Source: Mixophyes australis
Lineage: Eukaryota > Chordata > Amphibia > Anura > Limnodynastidae
NCBI GenBank assembly: GCA_036250195.1
Contig: JAVHZZ010000003.1
Location: forward strand, 296,327,565 to 296,391,564
Direction: 5' to 3'
Length of the DNA stretch: 64,000 bases
The translations under genes and the position numbers were made by a program. The notes below the pieces were generated by a model that saw only the letters and a program-made list of their open reading frames with translations, did not search any database and was not told the DNA's origin. How positions within the stretch are numbered: the first letter of the stretch is position 1; the number at the start of each line of letters is the position of its first letter. This document shows positions 11,230 to 21,355 of this stretch, piece after piece.

Positions 11230-12994
11230 TGTGGAGACGCCGGCTCCACACACGGGCCGCGGGCCAATCACGGCGCCCGCCCACGGACCAATCACGGCTC
11301 CCGGCCGTGATGAGGTCATAGGGAAGCGCCTGGCCCGGGGATATGGTCGGCGGCCACGTGGGAAGCGGTCTGTTCGGCGGGAAGTGAAGCTGGAGGAAGG
11401 ACGTCCGGACGGAGCAGCACCCTCAGCAGCAGCACCCTCAGCAGCAGCACCCTCAGCAGCAGCACCCTCAGCAGCAGCACCCACGGTAGCAGCAGCAGCA
11501 GCACCCTCAGCAGCAGCACCCACGGTAGCAGCAGCAGCAGCAGCACCCACAGTAGCAGCAGCAGCACCCACGGTAGCAGCAGCAGCACCCTCAGCACCCT
11601 CAGCAGCAGCAGCACCCACAGCAGCAGCAGCACCCACAGTAGCAGCAGCAGCAGGACCGAAGAGGAGTTACGCTGACGTCGCGAGCGGAGGACCTAGACC
11701 AGGTAAGACCCCAGTGGGGACCACCCCTCCCGGGCCCACGCCCGCATCCTATCGGACACTCTTTACCCGGGCCCAGGGCCTTCTGCCGGCGTCCATTAAG
11801 TCTGCCTTTCCATTTGGTAGCTCCCGTTAGACCCAATAGGGCACCAGGCCCTGAGTAGATTCCCTAGGGCGCTAGGCCCTCAGGTCACCCCTGGGCTTTA
11901 GGCCCTGCCTTGGAAGTCTGTCTTTGTTCCCTCTCTCCCTTTTCCTAACAGTATCACCCTTGGGGCAGAGTAGGACAAGAACACACGCACTCTCTTGATA
12001 TTACACTTTTCCGTGTTAATAGTGTCCTGGGTATTGTACTGTGCAATTGAGTATTGTATTGTGAGTATTGTACTGTCAATTGAGTATTGTATTGTGAGTA
12101 TTGTACTGTTAATTGAGTATTGTATTGGGGGGGTATTGTACGGTGTAGTGGGCGGTTGGGGCGTGTTGTGTCTCCCTGCAGGGGTCGGAAAGTGGTGTGT
12201 TGGGACTGATCGCCGGGTGGACTCAACTCGTTCCCGAGCCGGTAAGTATTGTCTATCCCCTTTCCCTTCCCCCTTCCGTGTAGGCCCTGGTGGGGCAGAT
12301 CCTTGGGCGGCGGTGTGGCACGACTTCTTCGCGGGCTGGGAGAGATCCAGGTCTCCCTCGGTGCCTTGGAAGTAGTGTAGCACAGCCCTTCTGAGTTCCG
12401 GGGGCGGTTCGGGCGTTCCGCGGTTCCACTGGGGCAGTACAGCCCTGCCCTGGTGAGTTCCGGGGTTGGTCACAGCCGTCCACGGTTCCATTGGGGTGTC
12501 TGGCCTGAGTTCCGGCAAGGTTGCCTGACGGTTCCAGGGCAGACGGTGCCTCGTGGGGTAAAACGGAGTCCGCCCGCACGCCGGCAGGAGACTGACGGTT
12601 CTGGGTGGGGACTGCGATACCTCGCGGCGCACCGCCGGCGGAGTGAGTCTTGTCCCCACACTTGTGGCCCTCCCCAGAGGGGAGTAGGGAGTTCGGGCGA
12701 GAACGTTCTCTACCCCGAACTCTTGGAGCCGCGTGGCTTGGCCAGAATAAAACGGAGAGTCGCCAAGCGGGGCTGAGTAACCCTCTAGTCCTGGGCGGCA
12801 TTCCGGACACCCCCTTCCACCTCCCCCATTGTTTTCGTGCCTCTGTTCCTCTCGCACGCAGGAGGGACCGTGACTGCAGCAGAAGCCTCCTGCACTTGAC
12901 GGGTTCCGCCCATAGCGACCCTCGGGATCAGGTGAGAACCTTTCCTCATTACAGGGGATCCTTTGAGACGTTCTTCGGGAGTACCGCTCTCACA
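11230..12994 (+). repeat. 5' LTR of the Gypsy element
   Basis: It begins TGTGGAGACG and ends CTCTCACA. U3 carries twin CCAAT boxes (near 11264 and 11288), then a GC-rich alanine-coding stretch of GCA/GCC triplets at about 11404-11654. I see no convincing TATA box. A short AT-rich minisatellite built on TATTGTACTGTCAATTGAG lies at 12030-12125. A polyadenylation signal AATAAA is at 12746-12751. Several strong splice-like sites occur downstream of the alanine block. At 1.77 kb it is long for a Gypsy LTR. Confidence 0.95.
11404..11654 (+). repeat. GCA-rich alanine-coding low-complexity block, 5' LTR
   Basis: Imperfect repeats of units encoding PSAAA and PTVAAA. The same block in the 3' LTR (18313-18566) differs by one in-frame GCA and a point change. 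In the 3' copy it is read as part of pol. Confidence 0.9.
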
Positions 12995-12996
12995 TT

Positions 12997-13014
12997 TGGC
13001 GTAGTCGGCAGGAT
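12997..13014 (+). promoter_or_regulatory. Primer-binding site, tRNA-Ser
   Basis: TGGCGTAGTCGGCAGGAT starts two bases after the LTR. It is exactly complementary to the 3' end, including CCA, of vertebrate tRNA-Ser of the AGA type as I recall it. This primes minus-strand DNA synthesis. Confidence 0.85.
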
Positions 13015-13028
13015 CCCGACAGGTAACT

Positions 13029-14003
13029 ATGGAGCCCACGGGCAACAACAACGCTCCAGAGGGCCGGCCGTCTGGAAGGCCGGCGAGCGAGGAGGATCTG
13101 CCTAGTGCCGGCGGGAACGTCCCACGCGACGTGGAACCGGTAGGGGAGCCGGCGGAGCGCTCCCGAGTTGTAGCGATAGGGGCAGCTCTTTCTCACGTAC
13201 CGAAGTTCGATGGTACGAACATAACGTTAGCCGACTGGGAGATGCAGTTACGAATGGTCATCCGGCTATATGGTGTGCCCCCAGACATGCAAGCGGAAGT
13301 GGCCGTGCTCGCCTTGGAGGGAGATGCCCGCCAGGCCGCACTTCTATGTGAGCCTGAACAGCGAAAGACTTTGGCGGATGTGTTGAGGGTCTTAAGCGAT
13401 GTGTATGGGGACAAGTCTACCACCGCGACCCTGCGCAAACGTTTTTTTACCCGATTTCAGCGAGAGGAGGAGACCATCCCCAAATTCGCTATAGCCCTCC
13501 AAGGCCTGCTGGCGAATTTAAAGAAAAAGGACACTAAGGTATTGGGAGAAACAGATACCGTACTACGGGATCAATTTATCAACGGCTTACGTAGTGAGCA
13601 CCTGCGAACCTATATGCAGGACCGATTGGAATTGTTGCCGAGCATGACCTTCCATCAAGCACAAACTACGGTCATCGCCCGGGACGACAATACAGGCAGC
13701 GGCCCGAGCACCGTGGCCGTGCAGCAGGTCCGCGCCCCCATCCCAGCGTCCGCCGCACCATGGGAAAGCTGCATCCGAGACCTGACGGACGTAATTCTAC
13801 AGATGAAGGAGGACATGGGACGGATGCAGAAGCGGATCGAGGGAATACCGTCCGGCCGCGGGGATAGAGAGTATCCACGGAATGAACCAAGGGACGCCCC
13901 ACGGCGACGCCCAGCGGACGGGCCCCGGTGTTGGCAATGTGGGCAGGTGGGACATCTGGCCCGTAATTGCCCCAACGCCGCACCCAGGCCGACTTTAAAC
14001 TAG
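13029..14003 (+). CDS. gag: Gypsy gag polyprotein
   Basis: A 324-residue protein that packages the element RNA into particles. The N-terminal 55 residues are low complexity. Residues about 60-225 form an all-helical capsid-like region with typical retrotransposon Gag wording such as FDGTNITLADWEMQLRM, RKRFFTRFQREEETI and LRDQFINGLRS. A single CCHC zinc knuckle, CWQCGQVGHLARNC, lies at about 299-312. The start is the first ATG after the primer site, 15 bases downstream of it. The frame ends at TAG 14001, immediately after a slippery heptamer, and overlaps pol in the -1 frame. The length is normal for Gypsy Gag. Confidence 0.92.
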   Translation: MEPTGNNNAPEGRPSGRPASEEDLPSAGGNVPRDVEPVGEPAERSRVVAIGAALSHVPKFDGTNITLADWEMQLRMVIRLYGVPPDMQAEVAVLALEGDARQAALLCEPEQRKTLADVLRVLSDVYGDKSTTATLRKRFFTRFQREEETIPKFAIALQGLLANLKKKDTKVLGETDTVLRDQFINGLRSEHLRTYMQDRLELLPSMTFHQAQTTVIARDDNTGSGPSTVAVQQVRAPIPASAAPWESCIRDLTDVILQMKEDMGRMQKRIEGIPSGRGDREYPRNEPRDAPRRRPADGPRCWQCGQVGHLARNCPNAAPRPTLN

Positions 14004-17000
14004 AAACCCTTGCGGTAGTGGGACCCACCGCAAGGGAAGCTGACTCAGAACGACTGATTGTTAATTCGGCTGAATTAGTAGGAGAGTGTCCCGTAGTTGT
14101 GGCTCGCTTCCAGGGTCACAACCAGCGTTGCCTATTAGACACCGGGTCCCAGGTCACCACGATGACAGCGGCCTGTTTCCAAAAGAACTATCAACATCTA
14201 CAACAGGCCCAGACGGGGGACTGGATTCATCTCACAGCCGCCAATAATCTACCCATCCCTGTGGTGGGAGTCGTGTGGATGGAGGTGGAGCTCTACGGGC
14301 GCCCGTTGGGGAAGCAGGGCATTGTGGTCATAGACAGCCCGGAACTACGACATGGCCCCGTGATTCTGGGGATGAACATCCTCCGAGGATTAGACCATAT
14401 GCTGTGGTCCGAGAGGGGTCCGGCTTACTGGAAGAAACTGGGGGTCCAACGACCGGTACAACAGGCGCTACAGCAGGTGAACCGCCTGCGAGTCCCAACA
14501 TGTCCCCAAGGCCGTCCTGCTCCCCTGGGATCCATCCGCACGAACTATCGGCAGGAGGTGGTCGTTCCCCCTCGGCAGGAGCTCCTGTTGTGGATGAGGG
14601 TGGGGACCAAGCGGAGGCTTGAAGGCCGGGAGGTGCTCCTCGAACCGGTATCCTCGGGCGGGACGGAGGAGAGCAACCAGAGGACGCCAATGGTTGGCCG
14701 TGCACTGGTCAGGATACGGGAAGGACGAGTTCCCGTTCGTTTCTGCAATATGGGCGACCAACCACAGAAAATACCGCCCAACACCCTGCTGGCCTTGCTC
14801 CACCCAACCACCGGAGAAGAGGTGGAAACCACTCAAGATGTGTCGTTGTTCCCCGACCCCCAAAGACCTTGGACCATGGTGGTCCAAGTAGCACCCCCGG
14901 AACAACCCACCTCCACCTGGAACGGACGGGTAATCCGTGAAAGCATGGATGTTTCAGAAGGTGACCTACCGCCGAACGAAATCCAACAACTGGAAGCGAT
15001 GCTGTGGAGAAGACAGCGAGTGTTCTCCCGACACGAGGACGATTTCGGGCTAACGGATCAAATGGAGCACGAGATCCATACGGACGGGGCCGTGCCGGAG
15101 AGAGAACGTTACCGTCAAATACCCCCGAAGCTGTACCAGGAGGTCAAGACCATGCTGCGTCAGATGTTGGACAACGGGGTGGTGACTGAAAGCCGTAGTC
15201 CCTGGGCGGCACCGATCGTCCTGGTGCGGAAGAAAGATGGCACTGTCCGGTTCTGTGTGGACTATCGGAAGCTTAATCACTGCACCGTGCGCGATGCATA
15301 CCCATTACCACGCATAGAGGAATCCCTCGCGGCGCTGGGCCGGGCCAAATACTTTTCTACGTTAGATCTGGCAAGCGGCTATTGGCAGGTACCCGTGGCC
15401 AAGAAGGACAGGGCAAAGACGGCGTTTATTACACCCATGGGGCTATTCGAATTCCAACGAATGCCGTTTGGGTTAACCAACGCGCCAGCCACCTTCCAGC
15501 GACTCATGGAGCGCTGCCTCGGAGATCTGAATTTTGAAGCACTGTTAATCTACCTGGACGACATCATCGTATTCGCATCCACCCTGGAGGAACACTTAGC
15601 CCGCCTAGACCTGGTGTTCCAACGACTGGAACGGTTTGGGCTGAAACTCAAGCCGAGGAAATGCCATCTGCTGAAGGATCAGTTGGAGTACCTGGGCCAT
15701 GTGGTGTCGCGGGACGGAGTGCGTCCCACCCAGGACAAGGTATCCGCGGTGACCAATTGGCCAGCCCCCACGACCATCACGGAGTTTCGAGCGTTTCTGG
15801 GCCTCGTTGGGTATTACCGCAGGTTCATCAAGGGATTCTCCAAGATCGCCGGACCATTGTTTGACTTGCTCCGAGGAAGCCCTGCGGGAGCCAAGTCCCG
15901 AGTGGAGGCGTGGAATGCCCCCCACGAGGCTGCTTTCACCCAGCTAAAAGAGGAACTTACCCGCGCCCCCGTGTTGGCATACGCCGACTTCAGCCAGCCG
16001 TTCATCCTGTACACGGATGGCAGCCACCAAGGGCTAGGAGCAGTACTGGCCCAGATACAGGATGGTAAGGAGCGCGTGATCGCCTATGCCAGCCGGACCT
16101 TGCACGACTCCGAGCGAAACCCCGCCAATTACAGCTCCTTCAAACTGGAGTTCTTGGCGGTCGTGTGGGCCATGACCGAAAAATTTGCAGAGTACTTAAC
16201 GGCCGCGGAGGTGGAGGTAGTCACCGATAACAGTGCACTGGTGCACCTGGACTCGGCCAAATTAGGAGCCTTAGAACAACGGTGGCGAGCCCGCTTGGCC
16301 AAGTTCTCTCATCGCTTCCGCTATCGCCCCGGCCGGAATAACGGCAACGCCGACGCACTCTCCAGATTTCCAGTGGTCATGACAACTCACTCCAAAGACG
16401 AAGAAGAGGAAGAAGTGGAAATCCCAAACTTCACGCGGTTTCACAAAATGGTCTCCAAGACACCGCTAGACGCCAGAATATGCGCCACCCTCCTTGCCAA
16501 CCAGATGCCAGACTGGGCCGCAGAACAACAACGGGACCCCGGTATACGCCAGGTCTTCCAGTGGTGCCAGCAGGGACACTGGCCCTCGAAGGGGGAGAGG
16601 AAGCGCCTGCCGGTGAGCGAACAGAAACTTGTGGAGCATTGGAACCAGCTGGCGGTGCACGAGGGCGTGCTGCGACGCCGCGCCTATTTGGAACACGAAC
16701 TACGGCCGGTGTGGCAGATTGTGGTGCCAGCCGAAACCACGCGGCGCCTGGCCGAGGAGGCCCATGTTCGAGGCGCCCACCTGGGGGCCATGAAAACAAC
16801 CCAATGGCTAAGACAGCGGTTCTATTGGCCAGGGCTGCCAACGTTAGTGGAACAAGTGTGCCGTGAATGCCGAAGATGTGGCGTGACCAAACCCACCCAA
16901 CAACGGGTGCCCGTCCACACCATCTTGTCGGGACGGCCCCTGGAGCTCCTCATGATCGACTACGTGGCTATCGGAGAGTCTACCCGCGGACACCAGTATG

Positions 17001-18742
17001 CATTGGTCATGACCGATCATTTTACCAAGTTCACCGTCGTGACCCCTACTCGGAACCAGACGGCTGAATCCGCCGTCACGGCCGTCGTGGAAGACTTCAT
17101 CAGGAAGTACGGCTGCCCGGAGCGAATCCACTCCGACCAGGGAGCCTGTTTCCAGGGGCGCATCATGCAAGGACTCTGCGACATGTATGGGATACGCCGG
17201 TCTAGGACTACCCCCTACCACCCCCAAGGGAATGGCGGGTGTGAGCGCTTCAATCGGACCCTAATCCAGATGCTGCGAACCCTCGAAAAGGAACAGCGGA
17301 CCCACTGGCCAGCCGCGGTGCCGGATCTTACGTGGGCTTACAACAACCGAGTACATAGCACCACCGGGTACACACCCTATTTCTTAATGTTTGGCCGAGC
17401 AGGGAAGGACATGCAAGAGCTGGCTCTGGGACCGGCAGAGGAGGAGCAATGGACATGTCCTGCCTGGGTCATGGAGCAACGGCGGCGGCTGAAGATCGCA
17501 TGCAGCCTTGCCAAACACCACATCGAAGCCAAGATCCATGATGGCGCCCAGCGAAAGGCACCCCCGGACTTCACAGAAGGGCAGCGCGTCATCGTCCACG
17601 TGTCTAAACCGGCAGACAAGCTACAAGAGAGATGGGAAACCGCCCCCTATGTGGTCCGGCGGCGGTTGAGTCCAGAAAGCCCCGCCTACGAGGTTGAGTC
17701 CACCAAGGTACCCGGACTCACGAAAATACTACACCGAGACAAGCTGAGGCCCTGCCTGTTCCACCAGGCCCCAGCAGAGGACCCGGTTCCGGAAATCCTG
17801 GGACCCGCACCATGCCCAGGGGGTGAAACCGAGAAAGGGTGGGTGGAGGTACCCCGACCAGCTTTGCCGGGCTCCCCCCGAGATAAAAGATCGGACGACC
17901 TCGCAGAAGCACCCGGAAACGTAGGAGGGGAGGCGACAACCCTACAAACCCCCACCCTTGGCCCCCAGACGCAAACGGACCCGGATCGCCCTGTCCCTTC
18001 CTCTCCGCTAAGACTCATGGCGCCTCGGCAGTCACAGAGGAGCAATCGAGGCGTTCCGGCCCCACGATTCGCCGATCCGCATTTCGATTGGTCCCAAGCC
18101 GTCATTGCAGGGACTGCAATGGGAAACGTAGGGGGATGTGTGGAGACGCCGGCTCCACACACGGGCCGCGGGCCAATCACGGCGCCCGCCCACGGACCAA
18201 TCACGGCTCCCGGCCGTGATGAGGTCATAGGGAAGCGCCTGGCCCGGGGATATGGTCGGCGGCCACGTGGGAAGCGGTCTGTTCGGCGGGAAGTGAAGCT
18301 GGAGGAAGGACGTCCGGACGGAGCAGCACCCTCAGCAGCAGCACCCTCAGCAGCAGCACCCTCAGCAGCAGCACCCTCAGCAGCAGCACCCACGGTAGCA
18401 GCAGCAGCAGCAGCACCCTCAGCAGCAGCACCCACGGTAGCAGCAGCAGCAGCAGCACCCACAGTAGCAGCAGCAGCACCCACGGTAGCAGCAGCAGCAC
18501 CCTCAGCACCTTCAGCAGCAGCAGCACCCACAGCAGCAGCAGCACCCACAGTAGCAGCAGCAGCAGGACCGAAGAGGAGTTACGCTGACGTCGCGAGCGG
18601 AGGACCTAGACCAGGTAAGACCCCAGTGGGGACCACCCCTCCCGGGCCCACGCTCGCATCCTATCGGACACCCTTTACCCGGGCCCAGGGCCTTCTGCCA
18701 GCGTCCATTATGTCTGCCTTTCCATTTGGTAGCTCCCGTTAG
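13967..18742 (+). CDS. pol: Gypsy pol polyprotein with LTR-encoded alanine-rich tail
   Basis: This 1591-codon frame is expressed by -1 frameshifting at 13994, so residues before about 10 are probably untranslated in this frame. The protease active site is LLDTGSQVTT near residue 58. Reverse transcriptase has VRKKDGTVRFCVDYRKLN near 418 and YLDDIIVFA near 527. RNase H has YTDGSHQGLGAVLAQ near 681. Integrase has its HHCC finger near 933-975 and DDE residues in MIDYVAIG, IHSDQG and NGGCERFNR (about 996, 1056, 1092). No chromodomain follows. After integrase a Pro-rich linker crosses the polypurine tract and continues 201 codons into the 3' LTR as an alanine-rich tail ending at TAG 18740. Whether the tail is made or cleaved off is unknown. 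Confidence 0.93.
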   Translation: MPQRRTQADFKLETLAVVGPTAREADSERLIVNSAELVGECPVVVARFQGHNQRCLLDTGSQVTTMTAACFQKNYQHLQQAQTGDWIHLTAANNLPIPVVGVVWMEVELYGRPLGKQGIVVIDSPELRHGPVILGMNILRGLDHMLWSERGPAYWKKLGVQRPVQQALQQVNRLRVPTCPQGRPAPLGSIRTNYRQEVVVPPRQELLLWMRVGTKRRLEGREVLLEPVSSGGTEESNQRTPMVGRALVRIREGRVPVRFCNMGDQPQKIPPNTLLALLHPTTGEEVETTQDVSLFPDPQRPWTMVVQVAPPEQPTSTWNGRVIRESMDVSEGDLPPNEIQQLEAMLWRRQRVFSRHEDDFGLTDQMEHEIHTDGAVPERERYRQIPPKLYQEVKTMLRQMLDNGVVTESRSPWAAPIVLVRKKDGTVRFCVDYRKLNHCTVRDAYPLPRIEESLAALGRAKYFSTLDLASGYWQVPVAKKDRAKTAFITPMGLFEFQRMPFGLTNAPATFQRLMERCLGDLNFEALLIYLDDIIVFASTLEEHLARLDLVFQRLERFGLKLKPRKCHLLKDQLEYLGHVVSRDGVRPTQDKVSAVTNWPAPTTITEFRAFLGLVGYYRRFIKGFSKIAGPLFDLLRGSPAGAKSRVEAWNAPHEAAFTQLKEELTRAPVLAYADFSQPFILYTDGSHQGLGAVLAQIQDGKERVIAYASRTLHDSERNPANYSSFKLEFLAVVWAMTEKFAEYLTAAEVEVVTDNSALVHLDSAKLGALEQRWRARLAKFSHRFRYRPGRNNGNADALSRFPVVMTTHSKDEEEEEVEIPNFTRFHKMVSKTPLDARICATLLANQMPDWAAEQQRDPGIRQVFQWCQQGHWPSKGERKRLPVSEQKLVEHWNQLAVHEGVLRRRAYLEHELRPVWQIVVPAETTRRLAEEAHVRGAHLGAMKTTQWLRQRFYWPGLPTLVEQVCRECRRCGVTKPTQQRVPVHTILSGRPLELLMIDYVAIGESTRGHQYALVMTDHFTKFTVVTPTRNQTAESAVTAVVEDFIRKYGCPERIHSDQGACFQGRIMQGLCDMYGIRRSRTTPYHPQGNGGCERFNRTLIQMLRTLEKEQRTHWPAAVPDLTWAYNNRVHSTTGYTPYFLMFGRAGKDMQELALGPAEEEQWTCPAWVMEQRRRLKIACSLAKHHIEAKIHDGAQRKAPPDFTEGQRVIVHVSKPADKLQERWETAPYVVRRRLSPESPAYEVESTKVPGLTKILHRDKLRPCLFHQAPAEDPVPEILGPAPCPGGETEKGWVEVPRPALPGSPRDKRSDDLAEAPGNVGGEATTLQTPTLGPQTQTDPDRPVPSSPLRLMAPRQSQRSNRGVPAPRFADPHFDWSQAVIAGTAMGNVGGCVETPAPHTGRGPITAPAHGPITAPGRDEVIGKRLARGYGRRPRGKRSVRREVKLEEGRPDGAAPSAAAPSAAAPSAAAPSAAAPTVAAAAAAPSAAAPTVAAAAAAPTVAAAAPTVAAAAPSAPSAAAAPTAAAAPTVAAAAGPKRSYADVASGGPRPGKTPVGTTPPGPTLASYRTPFTRAQGLLPASIMSAFPFGSSR
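13994..14036 (+). promoter_or_regulatory. -1 ribosomal frameshift site between gag and pol
   Basis: The heptamer T TTA AAC (13994-14000) is in the gag frame directly before the TAG stop. A six-base spacer follows, then a perfect 10-bp stem (14007-14016 paired with 14027-14036) closing a 10-base loop. Slippage by -1 leads straight into pol. All three standard parts of a programmed -1 site are present. Confidence 0.9.
18127..18138 (+). promoter_or_regulatory. Polypurine tract of the Gypsy element
   Basis: The purine-rich run AGGGGGA lies two bases before the 3' LTR start at 18139. It primes plus-strand DNA synthesis and here is also translated as part of pol. Confidence 0.75.
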
Positions 18743-19906
18743 ACCCAATAGGGCACCAGGCCCTGAGTAGATTCCCTAGGGCGCTAGGCCCTCAGGTCAC
18801 CCCTGGGCTTTAGGCCCTGCCTTGGAAGTCTGTCTTTGTTCCCTCTCTCCCTTTTCCTAACAGTATCACCCTTGGGGCAGAGTAGGACAAGAACACACGC
18901 ACTCTCTTGATATTACACTTTTCCGTGTTAATAGTGTCCTGGGTATTGTACTGTGCAATTGAGTATTGTATTGTGAGTATTGTACTGTCAATTGAGTATT
19001 GTATTGTGAGTATTGTACTGTCAATTGAGTATTGTATTGGGGGGGTATTGTACGGTGTAGTGGGCGGTTGGGGCGTGTTGTGTCTCCCTGCAGGGGTCGG
19101 AAAGTGGTGTGTTGGGACTGATCGCCGGGTGGACTCAACTCGTTCCCGAGCCGGTAAGTATTGTCTATCCCCTTTCCCTTCCCCCTTCCGTGTAGGCCCT
19201 GGTGGGGCAGATCCTTGGGCGGCGGTGTGGCACGACTTCTTCGCGGGCTGGGAGAGATCCAGGTCTCCCTCGGTGCCTTGGAAGTAGTGTAGCACAGCCA
19301 ATCTGAGTTCCGGGGGCGGTTCGGGCGTTCCGCGGTTCCACTGGGGCAGTACAGCCCTGCCCTGGTGAGTTCCGGGGTTGGTCACAGCCGTCCACGGTTC
19401 CATTGGGGTGTCTGGCCTGAGTTCCGGCAAGGTTGCCTGACGGTTCCAGGGCAGACGGTGCCTCGTGGGGTAAAACGGAGTCCGCCCGCACGCCGGCAGG
19501 AGACTGACGGTTCTGGGTGGGGACTGCGATACCTCGCGGCGCACCGCCGGCGGAGTGAGTCTTGTCCCCACACTTGTGGCCCTCCCCAGAGGGGAGTAGG
19601 GAGTTCGGGCGAGAACGTTCTCTACCCCGAACTCTTGGAGCCGCGTGGCTTGGCCAGAATAAAACGGAGAGTCGCCAAGCGGGGCTGAGTAACCCTCTAG
19701 TCCTGGGCGGCATTCCGGACACCCCCTTCCACCTCCCCCATTGTTTTCGTGCCTCTGTTCCTCTCGCACGCAGGAGGGACCGTGACTGCAGCAGAAGCCT
19801 CCTGCACTTGACGGGTTCCGCCCATAGCGACCCTCGGGATCAGGTGAGAACCTTTCCTCATTACAGGGGATCCTTTGAGACGTTCTTCGGGAGTACCGCT
19901 CTCACA
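18139..19906 (+). repeat. 3' LTR of the Gypsy element
   Basis: Partner of 11230-12994 with about eight substitutions and one extra GCA triplet. It supplies the last 201 codons of pol and the polyadenylation signal AATAAA at 19658-19663. Confidence 0.95.
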
Positions 19907-20264
19907 CCTCCACCCTCCTTTCTGTATCGCCCTGTCTACTACCACTCTTATAGTCCCCCCTATTGTTTTATTATGTCCTTCTAAACTATATTGGGTTAAC
20001 CCTTGGAGGTAAATAGACAAAGCTAAATAGCTAGGGTTGCAATATATGCCCTTTTCTCTTTGTTGCCATCTATAATACCACTGCTTACCCAAAGGAAAAG
20101 GTGACAGGGAAGCTTATCCTCTTCATAAGCCCTGCTCTTTTTTTATCTGTATCTAGTGCTTTATATTATGTATCAAATCTGTAAAACTTTAAACCAAGTT
20201 GTGCTTGTTCTTAATCAATGGTGCTGTTTATAAAACCTTCAATAAAGAAAGATTACATAAAAAA
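19907..20264 (+). pseudogene. L1 3' UTR and poly(A) tail, right part
   Basis: Non-coding sequence ending in CAATAAAGAAAGATTACATA and an A-rich tail near 20264, typical of frog-type L1 3' ends. It continues 11145-11229 across the Gypsy insertion. Confidence 0.55.
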
Positions 20265-20623
20265 GATCATCAACCCAGCTCTGCTCTATGTTTGAAACAG
20301 GCAGTGGTGTTGCCATAATCTTTCCAGTGCATGCAAATGAGAAAATCATGGGGAAAGGCATCAATACACCAATGCCTGGGCATTCATCACTTCAGGTAAA
20401 CTGTGGGATTGGCAGAATGACATGTCCAGGTAAGTAACCTTGACCCAATACAAAATAGGAATTTGGTTGGGCACTCTCTCATTTTCAGGGGTATGGGGGG
20501 GGAAGGGGAAATTCCTGTAACACTATGAGGCTTCCACATTGCCAGACAAATATATGCTGCAGGTTCTTTTTTGAATCCATATCACTTACTTTTACTTTTA
20601 AATTTCAGGCATCATCATTAACA
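20265..20623. other. Unassigned DNA
   Basis: No gene or clear repeat is seen here. A short G-rich stretch lies near 20493-20507. Confidence 0.5.
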
Positions 20624-21355
20624 GATACTATGGGCCACATTCTGAATGCAAACAGCATTCAGTATTATACGAACATATTTAGGCTTTGTATCTGCCTGAA
20701 TTCAGTAAGGCACACATCTCAAGATGCGTGTGCTTTTGAAATCGGGGGCAGGTCTGCTGTGCTCCACTACACTGGATGCAGGACAATGCGTTCAACACCT
20801 ATGTGGATTATAAATTCGCAAAAGAACACACAGAGAAAAAAATATTAAAAATCATGCATCATTGTTACCTGATAATAATTAAGGTATTAATGTTAAAATA
20901 GTAAAAATAGATAGATGTTAAATAAATTGTTAGAATGTTGTCAATGTCTACTGAGCATAAAATACATTTTTCCAATTGCACCTGTTTAAAAACACATATA
21001 TATGAGACTGTCATCACTACCGATTGGGACTTAGACTAGCCCTTTAGCTGGAGCAAGAGATATAGCTGAAAAACATATAACTTTCAGATGCTGAGAGCTT
21101 GATTTGGATGTGGTTGCGTGCGCTGGAGTTTGGCATGCCCCTATTGTAAATTCCCTATAGCAAAACTCTCCTTCCATGCCCAGTTCACTCCACGGAATTG
21201 TAGGCTGTAGTAAGTGTCCTTTGCGTTTGCAGGCAGACGGATGAGGACTGTATTCACAGACGTTTCTGCTGATTGTGGGCATGCTGAGAGGGATTTTGCG
21301 TACAATACGCTCAAAATCAGCAGATACGTACCTTGTTTAATCAGGCCCTATAAAC
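20624..21355. repeat. Dispersed repeat family R1, copy A
   Basis: This segment resembles 34805-35345, sharing strings such as GGATGTGGYTGCRTGCRCTS near the middle and GTAAGCTGTAGTAAGTGTMC-like text after it. The outer edges are inverted and resemble GCCTGATTCATCAAG and its complement, so it is probably a non-autonomous DNA transposon. No transposase is present. Confidence 0.55.

Larger units (their letters stand above)
11230..19906 (+). mobile_element. Complete young Ty3/Gypsy LTR retrotransposon
   Basis: The 8677-bp element has 1765-bp and 1768-bp LTRs, a primer-binding site, gag, a -1 frameshift site, pol in the order protease, reverse transcriptase, RNase H, integrase, and a polypurine tract. 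Four-base CCTC duplications flank it (11226-11229, 19907-19910). The LTRs differ by about eight substitutions and one in-frame 3-bp indel, roughly 0.5 percent, so insertion is recent. Both gag and pol are open with no premature stop, so the copy may still be mobile. There is no chromodomain, unlike the two Sushi-type elements elsewhere in this window. Confidence 0.95.

Noticed and set aside
11898..12857. 319-codon frame on the minus strand of the Gypsy LTR, repeated at 18810-19769
   Set aside because: It is present in both LTRs only because they are copies. It has no domain and lies antisense to U5/R sequence, and GC-rich text keeps it open by chance.
17686..18549. 287-codon minus-strand frame opposite the pol tail
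   Set aside because: A shadow of the alanine repeat: GCA-type triplets lack stops on either strand. No independent signal.
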